NCBI RefSeq assembly: GCF_002954405.1
Contig: NZ_MQWC01000004.1
Location: forward strand, 2,557,409 to 2,621,408
Length of the DNA: 64,000 nt
Direction of reading: 5' to 3'
From: Salinibacter sp. 10B
GTDB lineage: Bacteria; Bacteroidota; Rhodothermia; Rhodothermales; Salinibacteraceae
Shown: piece by piece, positions 44,927-54,100 of the stretch
How the letters are laid out: every line of letters begins with the position of its first letter
How positions within the stretch are numbered: position 1 is the stretch's first letter
Notes under the pieces: model-generated
Seen by the model: the letters and a program-made list of their open reading frames with translations, nothing else
Database searches by the model: none
What the model was told of the DNA's origin: nothing
Made by a program: the position numbers and the translations under genes

Positions 44927-47443
44927 ATGAGCAAACTGTTCGACGCTCTTCGCCCCGTTATTCGCTTCGTCGTGCGGCGGGCCGGTTGGGTGCTGGTGGC
45001 GGCTCTTCTTGTCTCTGCGGCAGGAGTGCATCAGGCACAGAACCTGAGGATCGACACTGACTTTTCGAACCTATTGCCGGACGACTATCCGAGTGTGCAG
45101 GCCCTGGAGCGGCTGCAGCAGGCCGTGGGGGGCGAGAGCGAGGTGGCGGTGGGCATTGTGAGCCCTTCGTTTGAGGCCAACAAGGCCTTCGCGGAGGACC
45201 TCATCCCGAAGGCGCTGGAGATGGAGAGGCCGAGCGATGGGGCGCCGTATCTCACGCGGGTTGAGTACCAGCGGGAGGTCACATTTCTGAAAGACAATGC
45301 CCTCTACTTCGCGAGCGATCAAGAGCTGCAGGAAGTCGAGCAGTTTCTGGATCAGACGATAGAAGATGCGAAGCGGAAGGCGAATCCCTTTTTCGTTGAC
45401 ATTGAAGAGGAGGAGGCGGACGGGGGGGCGGACGGGGAGGAGTTGCAGCAGATGTACGATCGGTTGATTGGGAAGGAGTATCCCATCTCGCCCGACAGCA
45501 CAACGATGGTGCTGCGCTTTTATCCGTCCGGGTCCCGAACGGACGTCGGGTTTATTGAGAACCTGTACGGCGACCTCCGCACGCTGGTGGACAGCCTCGG
45601 GCCGGACTCGTATCACGCGGAGATGGACGTGACGCTGGCCGGGCGCCTGCTGCGCCAGCAGGCCGAGGTGCAGGCGATCACGAACGATGTTCTCAGCTCG
45701 TTCGCGACCGGGGTGGCCACGGTGATTTTGGTGGTGGTGTTGTACTTCCTCTACAAGTCGTACCGAACGCGAACCGGGGGACAGTGGAGCGGCCGCGTAT
45801 TGCTGGCGGAGCTGGTCCGGTCGCCCATTTTGGCCCTCGTCATTGCGACGCCGCTGTTCATGAGTCTTGCCTGGACGGGCGGCGTGGCGTATCTGGCCTT
45901 TGGGGACTTGAACCTCATGACGTCAACGCTGGGGCTCATCCTGTTTGGCCTTGGCATCGACTTTGGCATTCACTTCTACGCCCGCTACACGGAGGAGCGT
46001 GGCACGGGCCTTTCGGTGGTCGACGCGGCGGAGAAGACGTTTGTCAGTACGGGGCAGGCCATTGCCACCGGCGCCCTGACGACGGCGGCGGCCCTCTACG
46101 TACTCATGATCGCGGAATTTAAAGGCTTCAGCGAGTTTGGGGCCATTGCGGGGACGGGGGTGATTTTTGCGCTCGTCGCCATGACGATCGTGATGCCGGC
46201 CCTGCTGTCCCTTCTGGAGTGGGCGGGGCTTCTCAATCTCGCGGCGCGCGATCCGCGAACGGCGGGATCGGGAGAGGACCGCCGGTTCGGGGGCGCCCGC
46301 CCCATCGTGATTGGGAGCGTCGTGGCGGTTGGGCTCGCGCTGGTGGCGCTGCCTCGCGTGTCGTTTGAGTACGACTTCGGGAAGCTGGAGCCGGATTACG
46401 AGGCGTACGAGGAGCGGAATGCAATCATTGAGCGAGTGGAGAACAAACGGGCGGACAATCGCCGCAATCCGGCGTACGTGCTCGTGGACAGCGCGGAGAA
46501 CGTGCCGGAGGTGGTGGCAGCGGTCGAGCACAAGGCGGAGGATTCGACCTCGACCGTCCTGGCCGTGGAGAGCCTGCAGGAGCGCTTCCCTCTTTCGGAC
46601 ACCGCCCGGCAGAACAAGCTGAGGCGCATTGCAGAGATTCGTGAGCGCGTCAACGAGAATAAGTACCTGCGCAATCAGGACTCCGAGAACATCGAGCGCC
46701 TGCGCCGCGCCGCCCAGACGCGGGAGGCGATCGAGCTGGAACAGGTGCCGGAGTTTCTGCGCAAGCAGTTTACGACGAAGGACGGAGAGCTCGGAAAGTT
46801 CGTGATGATCTACCCCTCCGTAGGCCTGTCCGACGGGCGGAAGTCGATCGCCTTTTCGAACGAAATCGGGACCATCACGACGGCCGACGGGACGACGTAC
46901 CACGCGGCCTCGACGCCGTTGGTGGCAGCCGACATGCTGAAACTGGTGCAGGCCGAAGCCCCGTGGATGGTCGCGGCGACGTTCATCATCGTGGCGCTAG
47001 TGATGCTGCTCAATTTCCGGAGCCTGCGATGGGCGGGGCTCGCGCTGGTGCCGCTAGTGGTGGGGGTGCTCTGGATGTTGCTGGTGATGGAGGTCTTCGG
47101 CGTCAAGCTGAGCTTCTACAACATGGTGGTGCTGCCGGCCATCCTGGGCATCGGCAACGACGCGGGGGTGCACATGGTGCATCGGTACCGGGAAGAGGGG
47201 CGCCGGTCGCTCTGGACGGTGCTGCGGTCCACGGGCGAGCACGTGACGATGGGCACGCTCACGACAATGATCGGCTTTGGGGGACTGCTACTCAGCTTCC
47301 ATCCGGGCCTCAACTCGATCGGGACGCTTGCGGCCATTGGGCTGGGGACAACGCTGGCGGCGGCAATTGTTTTTCTCCCGGCGCTGCTGCAGTGGATGGA
47401 GGATCGGGACTACGCGCCGGAGGATTTGGGAGGGGAAGAGTGA
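44927..47443 (+). CDS. RND/MMPL-superfamily transporter
   Basis: An 838-residue inner-membrane protein. Helix 1 (AGWVLVAALLVSAAGV) precedes a large periplasmic loop beginning NLRIDTDFSNLLPDDYPSVQAL. The helix bundle includes LILFGLGIDFGIHFYARYTEE, the first RND motif with its Asp, and after a second large loop VLPAILGIGNDAGVHMVHRYREE, the repeat motif. About twelve helices form the usual two halves. Homologues move hydrophobic lipids such as hopanoids or mycolates; the substrate here is unknown. No membrane-fusion partner is nearby. Confidence 0.9.
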   Translation: MSKLFDALRPVIRFVVRRAGWVLVAALLVSAAGVHQAQNLRIDTDFSNLLPDDYPSVQALERLQQAVGGESEVAVGIVSPSFEANKAFAEDLIPKALEMERPSDGAPYLTRVEYQREVTFLKDNALYFASDQELQEVEQFLDQTIEDAKRKANPFFVDIEEEEADGGADGEELQQMYDRLIGKEYPISPDSTTMVLRFYPSGSRTDVGFIENLYGDLRTLVDSLGPDSYHAEMDVTLAGRLLRQQAEVQAITNDVLSSFATGVATVILVVVLYFLYKSYRTRTGGQWSGRVLLAELVRSPILALVIATPLFMSLAWTGGVAYLAFGDLNLMTSTLGLILFGLGIDFGIHFYARYTEERGTGLSVVDAAEKTFVSTGQAIATGALTTAAALYVLMIAEFKGFSEFGAIAGTGVIFALVAMTIVMPALLSLLEWAGLLNLAARDPRTAGSGEDRRFGGARPIVIGSVVAVGLALVALPRVSFEYDFGKLEPDYEAYEERNAIIERVENKRADNRRNPAYVLVDSAENVPEVVAAVEHKAEDSTSTVLAVESLQERFPLSDTARQNKLRRIAEIRERVNENKYLRNQDSENIERLRRAAQTREAIELEQVPEFLRKQFTTKDGELGKFVMIYPSVGLSDGRKSIAFSNEIGTITTADGTTYHAASTPLVAADMLKLVQAEAPWMVAATFIIVALVMLLNFRSLRWAGLALVPLVVGVLWMLLVMEVFGVKLSFYNMVVLPAILGIGNDAGVHMVHRYREEGRRSLWTVLRSTGEHVTMGTLTTMIGFGGLLLSFHPGLNSIGTLAAIGLGTTLAAAIVFLPALLQWMEDRDYAPEDLGGEE

Positions 47444-47654
47444 GGAGGAGAGGCGAGGGGGGACATTGCGGTGCCGCGTCGCGACATCGGGCGATCTCGA
47501 AAGGCTCAGGCGGGGTGGGCAAACACTCGGGCGATCGGAGGAGTTGTGGCTGATATTTCTGTAGAAAAGAAGGTTATTCTTTCGCGAGCGTATCGAGCGG
47601 ACTGAGCGCATTGACGTTCACGTCCATCGTCTCGGTGCTGGAGAGGGCAAATGA

Positions 47655-48044
47655 GGGTCTCACTGGCTGGAGAAAAATCATGGTGATACGCCCCACAAAA
47701 ACCGAGAGGCATACGTAGAATACTCGCCGTATACGTACACGTGGGAAAATGTCGGAAGCGAACTCGGCGGCAACGCCCGGCATCTCGGAGACATCCCGGC
47801 ACGAGCATACACAGAACCGGACGTGAAATGGTCGATCGAGCACCGTCGGAAGAGCTACTACTCGAAAAATGCCATAGACATGGCCGTGTTGATAAATGAC
47901 CTTCGAACCGCGGGCAACGAGGAGGCGGAGCTGATTACGACGCACGAGCAGCGAGCCAAACCAGACGAATCACCGCATTCGTGGAGGATCGTAGACGAGC
48001 CGGAGTTGATGACGTGGATTGTCTCTCATATCAACGGCGAGTGA
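47655..48044 (+). pseudogene. C-terminal fragment of a hydrolase-like gene
   Basis: A frame open from the TGA at 47652 to 48044 with coding-like sequence but no start near its left end: YVEYSPYTYTWENVGSEL, PARAYTEPDVKWSIEHRRKS, VLINDLRTAGNEEAELIT and SPHSWRIVDEPELMTWIV. The last part resembles the end of an alpha/beta hydrolase, with His in PHSW as a possible triad member. The N-terminal part is missing. A restart at GTG 47823 would give 73 residues. Family assignment is tentative. Confidence 0.45.
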
Positions 48045-48579
48045 GCGCATTCTGATTACGAATAACAAACGTTGGGGAGAAGTCGATCGCGATCGATTCT
48101 GCCCCACTGTGGAATCGCCCGTATTTGTCCCGACAACGAACGATGCCAACACAAGAGTGTGGGAGTACCGTCCATCGCCGTCGTTGTCGAGTGTACGCAA
48201 CATGTGGGGGTTATAAGGGCGAGGTGGGAGGCGACCGGTTCAAATCGGGTCTTCAGATTGCGTTCTCTCCTCCAATCGCGGAGTGGGTCGAAGGATGGGG
48301 TGTAAGTGGGGAGCGTCGTAATAGGAGGCACTCTCGGTCTTCTGAGAGGCGGGAGTGTTTGCGGACGTACTTTTTCGGAGGGTTTTGGGGAAAGAGCGGA
48401 AAAAAACAATGGGTGGAGGGTACCCCCACGGTTCCCCGCAAGGATTCCCCACGGCTCGCGCGTTCCCGGACCGCAACGCAGATGCAACGATTGGAGGGAT
48501 TCGTGAGTCTTCCTTGTGTTCTGTACGTTTAGGACACCGTCACACCGATTCTTCCGACACGAGGCTTTCTGCACGACTG
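48045..48579. other. intergenic gap before ferrochelatase
   Basis: No supported gene. It contains a 14-bp perfect palindrome TCGATCGCGATCGA at 48083-48096. In-frame extension of the next gene runs through but lacks features. Confidence 0.4.
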
Positions 48580-49863
48580 ATGACGCCGTACGAGTTTTTG
48601 CGCCGCTACGACGACAACAAGTACAACCGCGACAACCGAATGGTGAACGGGCAGTTTTTCCCGTCTGCCAAACTGGAGGTGGAGGAGGGAGAAACCGTGG
48701 GGGTCGTGATGCTCAACCTCGGGGGACCGGATTCGGAGGAGGCCGTGGAGCCGTTTCTCTACAACCTGTTTATGGATCCGGCGATCATCGACTTTTCGGA
48801 GGTCGTCTACTTCTCGGCCCGCGGCACACTCCGACACTGGTTCTCGCGCATCATTTCGTACTTCCGATCGAAGTCGGTGGCGGAGGACTACCAGGAGATC
48901 AGCGACGACGGCGGTTCGCCCATCAATCCGCTCACTCGCGAGCAGGCGTCCAATCTGGAGCAACAGCTCAACGAGCAGTACGCGTCACAGGCGGGCGTCG
49001 ACTTCAAGACGTACATGGCCATGCGGTACTGGGAGCCATTCAGCGAAGAAGCGGCCGAGCAGATGCAGGCAGACGGCGTGGACAAGGTGGTGCTGCTGCC
49101 GCTCTACCCGCAGTACTCGAAGACGACCACCGGCGCCTCGCTCGTGTACTGGTACGAGCTGGAGCAGGCGGGCGAGATTCCGGACTGGCCCACGTCTTTC
49201 GTGTTTGAGTACGCCACGCATCCGAAATACATCGAGGCCCTGAGCGAGCGCATCGACGAGGGGCTGGCGCGCTTCCCCGACGACGTGCGCGACGACGTCC
49301 ACATCCTCTTCAGTGCGCACGGCACGCCTCTCACGGAGATGAAGGACCGGCGCGATCCGTACTGCTGTCTCGTCCACTCGACCGTGAAGCACCTGATGGA
49401 GCATCGGGGGCACGAGCACGAGTTTAGTACGGCGTTCCAGAGCAAGGTAGGGCCGTCGGAGTGGCTCACGCCCGCGACGGACGACCGGGTAGAGGAGCTT
49501 GCCGAAGAAGGGGAGGACGTGCTCGTCGTCCCAGTCGCGTTCGTCACTGATCACATTGAGACCAGCTACGAGCTGGCCATCGAGATTCCGGAGGAACTGG
49601 AGGAGGAAGGAGCGCCCATTCCGGAGCACTACGAAGTGATGCCGGGCCTCAACAGCCATCCTAAGTTTATCGAAGCGCTGGCCGACGTGACGGCGTCACA
49701 ACTCGAATTGCCGAATACGGACACCACGGCGCCCTGGAGTGCGCGGCCCTGTTACAAGAGCCGGGACCGCGACATTCGCTGTCACCAGTGCGAGCGCATC
49801 GCCGAGGCCACTGACTGGACCGAGAACGAAGAGTCGGAGGCGCGCACACCCGCTGCCGCGTAG
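48580..49863 (+). CDS. hemH: ferrochelatase
   Basis: A 427-residue enzyme that inserts iron into protoporphyrin to make heme. GVVMLNLGGPDSEEAVEPFLYNLF is the family N-terminal signature. Catalytic His lies in FSAHGTPL and the acidic residue in VTDHIETSYEL. It is longer than the minimal 320-residue form, with an N-terminal extension of about 45 residues and a C-terminal tail containing RPC and CHQC, Cys residues that could ligate a metal or Fe-S cluster. Start at 48580 is chosen because the upstream part is not family-like. Confidence 0.94.
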   Translation: MTPYEFLRRYDDNKYNRDNRMVNGQFFPSAKLEVEEGETVGVVMLNLGGPDSEEAVEPFLYNLFMDPAIIDFSEVVYFSARGTLRHWFSRIISYFRSKSVAEDYQEISDDGGSPINPLTREQASNLEQQLNEQYASQAGVDFKTYMAMRYWEPFSEEAAEQMQADGVDKVVLLPLYPQYSKTTTGASLVYWYELEQAGEIPDWPTSFVFEYATHPKYIEALSERIDEGLARFPDDVRDDVHILFSAHGTPLTEMKDRRDPYCCLVHSTVKHLMEHRGHEHEFSTAFQSKVGPSEWLTPATDDRVEELAEEGEDVLVVPVAFVTDHIETSYELAIEIPEELEEEGAPIPEHYEVMPGLNSHPKFIEALADVTASQLELPNTDTTAPWSARPCYKSRDRDIRCHQCERIAEATDWTENEESEARTPAAA

Positions 49864-50110
49864 GTTTGGGCATGGGCGTTGAGGGCGGGAGGAGGGCAGT
49901 CGGAGGGGGGGAACCTGTTCGGGCAGATGTGGTGGAGGACGGAGATTCCGCGCTAGTGGTGCGTCACGTTTTCCACGTCGGGTAGAACCATAGCCAGTGG
50001 GCTGTCCTCAGGACGCAGAATGCCGTACTCAACACAGCATGTTCAATTCGGAGCCCGACAGCTTCAGCTTGGCTGACCACTAGTAGACATTCACTTCTGC
50101 TCTGTTCGCC

Positions 50111-51130
50111 ATGCCCAGCTCCCGAATTCCCTCGTGCGTTCGTTTATTGCGGCGCGGCGTTTTACTCTTTCTGGCTGTTCTCGCTATGAGCGGAGGTCTG
50201 AACCGCGCCCCCGCTCAGGACATGGCCGATGAGCCGACACCGGTCGTGCTGGACACCGACATCGGCAGCGACATTGACGACACGTGGGCACTCGCCCATC
50301 TGCTGCGGAGTCCGGAGCTCGACCTCCAAATGGTGCTCACTGCGACCGGCAACACGCGCTACCGGGGCCGCGTGGCGGCTAAGTTTTTGGCCACGGCCGG
50401 TCGCACCGACGTGCCCGTGGCTCTCGGCCCGTCCGGCGAGGCGGCCCACGAGTACCAGAAGCCTTGGGTGCGGGACTACCAGCTGGACGATTACGCCGGG
50501 CCGGTGCGGGAGAATGGCGTTTCGGCGTTCATCGAGTTGGTGCGAGCAGCCGACGGCCCGATCACGCTTATCGCCATCGGGCCGTTGCCGAATGTGGAGG
50601 CGGCTCTCGATCGCGCTCCCGGGATTGCCTCCAAGATTCACTTCGTTGGGATGCAGGGCAGTATCGATCGGGGGTACGGCGCCGGCTCTGATCCCGTTGC
50701 GGAGGCCAATGTGAAGGGGGACGTGGACGCGTTTCGTACGGTTCTGCGGGCGGACTGGCGTAGCTTTGCGATTGCGCCGCTGGACACGGCCGATCCGGTG
50801 GCCCTCACGGGGGACCACTACCAGAAGCTGAAGCGGTCAGACGATCCGATGTTGACGGCCCTCTTTGCAAACTATCGGCTCTGGGCCGATCGCGTCACCT
50901 GGACGGAGGTGGGCTATTTCGACGAACGCTCCTCCACGCTCTTCGACGTGGTAGCCGTCTACATGGCCTACAGCCGTGAGCACCTTGACGTTGAAGCGAT
51001 TCCCATCACTGTGACCGACGACGGCATTACCCGCCGCGACGAGGACGGCATCCCGACCCGCATCGCAATTGAGTGGACCAATCTCGACGCGTTCTACGGC
51101 CACCTGACGCGGCGCCTCCTTTCGGAATGA
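50111..51130 (+). CDS. exported inosine/uridine-preferring nucleoside hydrolase
   Basis: A 339-residue protein with a signal peptide (GVLLFLAVLAMSGG...APAQ). The calcium-binding motif is VVLDTDIGSDIDDTWAL (DTDxGxDDD-like, about 46-62), followed by TLIAIGPLPNVEAAL and GMQGSIDRG. It should cleave the N-glycosidic bond of nucleosides outside the cytoplasm for salvage. The C-terminal half is complete with a final Asn/Asp loop. Confidence 0.9.
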   Translation: MPSSRIPSCVRLLRRGVLLFLAVLAMSGGLNRAPAQDMADEPTPVVLDTDIGSDIDDTWALAHLLRSPELDLQMVLTATGNTRYRGRVAAKFLATAGRTDVPVALGPSGEAAHEYQKPWVRDYQLDDYAGPVRENGVSAFIELVRAADGPITLIAIGPLPNVEAALDRAPGIASKIHFVGMQGSIDRGYGAGSDPVAEANVKGDVDAFRTVLRADWRSFAIAPLDTADPVALTGDHYQKLKRSDDPMLTALFANYRLWADRVTWTEVGYFDERSSTLFDVVAVYMAYSREHLDVEAIPITVTDDGITRRDEDGIPTRIAIEWTNLDAFYGHLTRRLLSE

Positions 51131-51311
51131 ATTCTCCCACCAGGATTGGACTTTGGACTGTAGCGCACTCTGAGAACGGCTTGTGCTATCGTGCAAAGTA
51201 TGTGCAGCGCTTCGGAAGCAAGTTCCTTCCAAGACAACAGCACCTTCGTCGCTCCAGGGAATCTGAGATTCCCAGCATCTAGATGTCCAAGCTTGACTTG
51301 TGCTATCGAAT
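51131..51311. repeat. gap with direct and inverted short repeats
   Basis: CTTGTGCTATCG occurs at 51180-51191 and again at 51297-51308. GGGAATCT-G-AGATTCCC is an 8-bp perfect palindrome at 51257-51273. The two flanking genes converge here. Confidence 0.4.
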
Positions 51312-52373
51312 TCATTCCGAGGGAATATTGGGCGCTGATTCTAATGTAGGCCACTCCAACGGCGGCGCAAGGCGGAAGGAGGCCGTGACGGCGCAGTGGT
51401 CGGACGGCGGGGACGGAGTGCCACAGCGAATCTTCCGATTCACCGGCGTCATGATGGCGGGCGGATAGAAGATATGGTCGATCTTTTGAGCCGGGGCATC
51501 GGCTGGATAGGTGCCCGAAAAATGAGGATGGCGACTGGGGAGCGTCGGGCGCAGAGCGGTCTCGGCCAGCAGGAGGCGCATTGTGGAGTCGGTCGCGGCC
51601 TGGCGAGGCCCGGACGTCGAATCGGGGAGCGGGCTGTTGAAGTCGCCTAGCAAAAGAACCGGCAGGCCCTGAGCGGTGATCTGGTCGTAGAGTGCGTTGA
51701 CCCTTTGGGCCTGCTTTGCCCGGGTGGCTGCGTGGAACGCTTCCAGGTGAACGTTCATGACGGCGAGGGAGCGGCCGCCGAGGTCAAGGAGCACCACTTG
51801 GGCCAGACGGTCGAGGTAGAAGGCGTCTCGAACGAAGGACTGCGGCGGGCGCGAAAGAGCGATGCGCTGGTGCTGGCGGATCGGGAATTGGCTGAGCACT
51901 GCCTGCCCGGACAGGGTGCGACCGAAGTGGACCGCGGGGCGGCCGTACGGAAATGGGATGTATCGTTTGTCCCAATTCACGGCCTGTGCGGCGGTCGCGA
52001 AATTGAGCCGGGCCGCAAGGGTGTCGAGCTGATGCACGTACCCCGAGCGCCCACTGCCATAGTCAATCTCCTGGAAGGCAACCACGTCTGAGGTCGTTCG
52101 ATGGAGGAGGGCGAGCGCCTCCTGCATATTAGCCGCAAGAAAAGAGTCGGAGCGGACGACCGGCTCGTTGTTTGTCATGCCGGACAGGTAGCCCAGGTTG
52201 TAGGTCGTCACCGTGAGCGAATCCGGAGCCGTGCTCGATGCTGGAGCATCATACTGTTTCGTCTGAGCGAGTTCCCCTTCCGACAGTCGTCCGGAGCTGG
52301 CCCATAAGAAGACGGCCGCGAGGGCCAGAAGGATCGAGCTGATGATGACGAAAAAGCGTTTCATAAGCGGCAA
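51312..52373 (-). CDS. membrane-anchored endonuclease/exonuclease/phosphatase-family protein
   Basis: A 353-residue protein with an N-terminal anchor (FFVIISSILLALAAVFLW). The fold shows TVTTYNLGYL, VVAFQEIDYG (metal Glu), AVMNVHLEAFH, LLLGDFNSPLPD (catalytic D-x-N) and the closing PPSDHCAVTA (SDH motif). Start at 52373 or 52364. Such proteins cleave phosphodiesters or sugar phosphates; the substrate is unknown. It is the last gene of a four-gene operon, 9 bp after the OmpA-like gene. Confidence 0.9.
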   Translation of the reverse strand: MPLMKRFFVIISSILLALAAVFLWASSGRLSEGELAQTKQYDAPASSTAPDSLTVTTYNLGYLSGMTNNEPVVRSDSFLAANMQEALALLHRTTSDVVAFQEIDYGSGRSGYVHQLDTLAARLNFATAAQAVNWDKRYIPFPYGRPAVHFGRTLSGQAVLSQFPIRQHQRIALSRPPQSFVRDAFYLDRLAQVVLLDLGGRSLAVMNVHLEAFHAATRAKQAQRVNALYDQITAQGLPVLLLGDFNSPLPDSTSGPRQAATDSTMRLLLAETALRPTLPSRHPHFSGTYPADAPAQKIDHIFYPPAIMTPVNRKIRCGTPSPPSDHCAVTASFRLAPPLEWPTLESAPNIPSE

Positions 52374-52382
52374 GAACGGCAG

Positions 52383-53063
52383 TTACCACGTCGTCTCGAA
52401 CGGACGCGAGTAGTCCTTCGGGAGGGGAAGGACCGCCACCCGCACGCGCCGATTTCGCTGGCGGCCGCGAGCCGTATCGTTGGAGGCCCGGGGACGGGTT
52501 GAGCCGTAGCCTAGGGCCACAAATTGGCTGCGGTCGAGGGACGTGAGGTCAAGCAGTTGGCGCACCACGGTAGTGGCACGCGCAGCGGAGAGCTCCCAGT
52601 TTGACGGGAAACGTTCCTGGAGAGAGTCGCCGAGCGGAGTGTCGTCGGTATGACCTTCGATGCGGACAGTACGGTTCGGGTACGTGCTTTGCAGATGCCG
52701 GGCGAGGGCACGGAGCCGCTTCGTGCCTCCTTCGCTCAGGGTGGTTCCTGCCGACTTGAAGAGGGTGTCCACGGACAGGAGGGCGACGGTCATGCCTCCG
52801 TCTCGAAGTTGGCGCACCTCGTAGGTAAGGCGGTTGATCTGATCGTGCAGGATGCGGAGCTCGCGGTAGTATTGGCCGGTTTCAATGTCGCGGCGCAGCT
52901 GCAGGGAGTCGCGAAGCGCCCGATTTTTGTCTTGTAGGCGGGCATTCTCGGCGCGCAGCGAATCGGGCGACCGGGCCTTTCGCCCGACCGGTTCTCGTGC
53001 TGTGGTGCACCCGACCAGCAGGCCGATGAGCACGAAGGGACCAAGAGGAAACAGGCGGGACAT
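52383..53063 (-). CDS. OmpA-like peptidoglycan-binding lipoprotein
   Basis: A 226-residue lipoprotein (lipobox LLVGC at about 15-19) with a coiled coil (SLRAENARLQDKNRALRDSLQ) then the OmpA/MotB domain: SAGTTLSEGGTKRLRALARHL, VRIEGHTDDTPLG, NWELSAARATTVVRQLL and GSTRPRASNDTARGRQRNRRV. The domain holds the outer membrane to peptidoglycan. Third in the operon after DUF368, with a 42-bp gap. Confidence 0.92.
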   Translation of the reverse strand: MSRLFPLGPFVLIGLLVGCTTAREPVGRKARSPDSLRAENARLQDKNRALRDSLQLRRDIETGQYYRELRILHDQINRLTYEVRQLRDGGMTVALLSVDTLFKSAGTTLSEGGTKRLRALARHLQSTYPNRTVRIEGHTDDTPLGDSLQERFPSNWELSAARATTVVRQLLDLTSLDRSQFVALGYGSTRPRASNDTARGRQRNRRVRVAVLPLPKDYSRPFETTW

Positions 53064-53105
53064 CCGGTTAGAAGCAGCGTCGTGCAGAAGAGGGGGGAAA
53101 CAGGA

Positions 53106-54050
53106 TTACGGGGCCGAGTGCGCTTCCACGGGAGTGGACTGGCGCCCCCACCAGAGGAGGCCGAGCACGAACGCAAAGCCTACGACGATCAGTCCGACGA
53201 CGGAACCGATCGGGTCGTTCGCACCGGGCCACCGGAGAACGCGATTGGGGCCGACGTAGGGCCACAGTGCGCGGAGCGCTCCTGCAATGAGGCCGACGAG
53301 GGCTGCCATTGTGGCGTCGTGACGGTGGGCAAGCAGCCAGTCCAACAGCTTGGCAAACGACCCGAGGCCGGCGGCCGCTCCCACACAGAACGTGAGGACA
53401 TAGAGCAGAGAGGCGGGGTCGAGGGACGGAAGGCCATTGAGGGCGTGAAGGGTGGGCTCGTACACGCCGAGCGCCTTCAGAAGAAAGGCGCCGCTGACCC
53501 CCGGCAGAATCATGGCGCAGATGGCGACCGTGGCCGACAGAAATACGCGCAGCAGTCCGGGCTCGGCGGCATCAAGGACAGGGAGGCCCGTCAAAAGAAA
53601 AGCCACAATGGCACAGGTAACCCCAATTCCCATTCGGACGGGCGTCAGCCGCTCGATGCGCAGGGCGGGAATGAGGAGAGACGCGCCCACGAGCCCGAGA
53701 AACAGACCTCGCATCTGCTCGGGGTAGGTGTCCATGAGCCCGGGGATCAGACGGGCCCCGACGATGATGGCGAGGGCAATGCCGCCCCCCAACGGAAGGA
53801 CGAAGCCCCAGGGCACGTCCTTCCAGTGCGAGCGGGCAGCCGCACCGTCCAGTTGGAGCAGGGAAAGGCCAAACGAGACAGCCGAGCTAATGGCGCTCAC
53901 CAGCCGCTCGTAGACGCCCACGATGAGAGCCATCGTGCCCCCACTCACGCCGGGGATGATGTCGGCCCCGCCCATGAGCATGCCGTAGAGGAGGTAGCGG
54001 AGGAGGGCGGAAAGACGCGGCATGCGACGACGGTCGGACTGAGTAGACAA
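53106..54050 (-). CDS. DUF368 polyprenyl-phosphate transporter-like protein
   Basis: A 314-residue integral membrane protein with about eight to nine helices. GMLMGGADIIPGVSGGTMALIVGVYERLV is the DUF368 hallmark, with the repeated motif ILPGVSGAFLLKALGVYEP. DUF368/PopT proteins recycle undecaprenyl phosphate across the membrane for cell-wall and surface polysaccharide synthesis. Second in the operon, after the TPR gene (50-bp gap). Confidence 0.92.
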   Translation of the reverse strand: MSTQSDRRRMPRLSALLRYLLYGMLMGGADIIPGVSGGTMALIVGVYERLVSAISSAVSFGLSLLQLDGAAARSHWKDVPWGFVLPLGGGIALAIIVGARLIPGLMDTYPEQMRGLFLGLVGASLLIPALRIERLTPVRMGIGVTCAIVAFLLTGLPVLDAAEPGLLRVFLSATVAICAMILPGVSGAFLLKALGVYEPTLHALNGLPSLDPASLLYVLTFCVGAAAGLGSFAKLLDWLLAHRHDATMAALVGLIAGALRALWPYVGPNRVLRWPGANDPIGSVVGLIVVGFAFVLGLLWWGRQSTPVEAHSAP

Positions 54051-54100
54051 ACCACAGAGGGGAGCGGGAGGCCAGTCCCCCGGAATGCGACGCCGATTGG

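Noticed and set aside
48238..48260. tRNA-like T-arm GGTTCAAATCGGGTC
   Set aside because: No matching acceptor, D-arm or anticodon arm around it.
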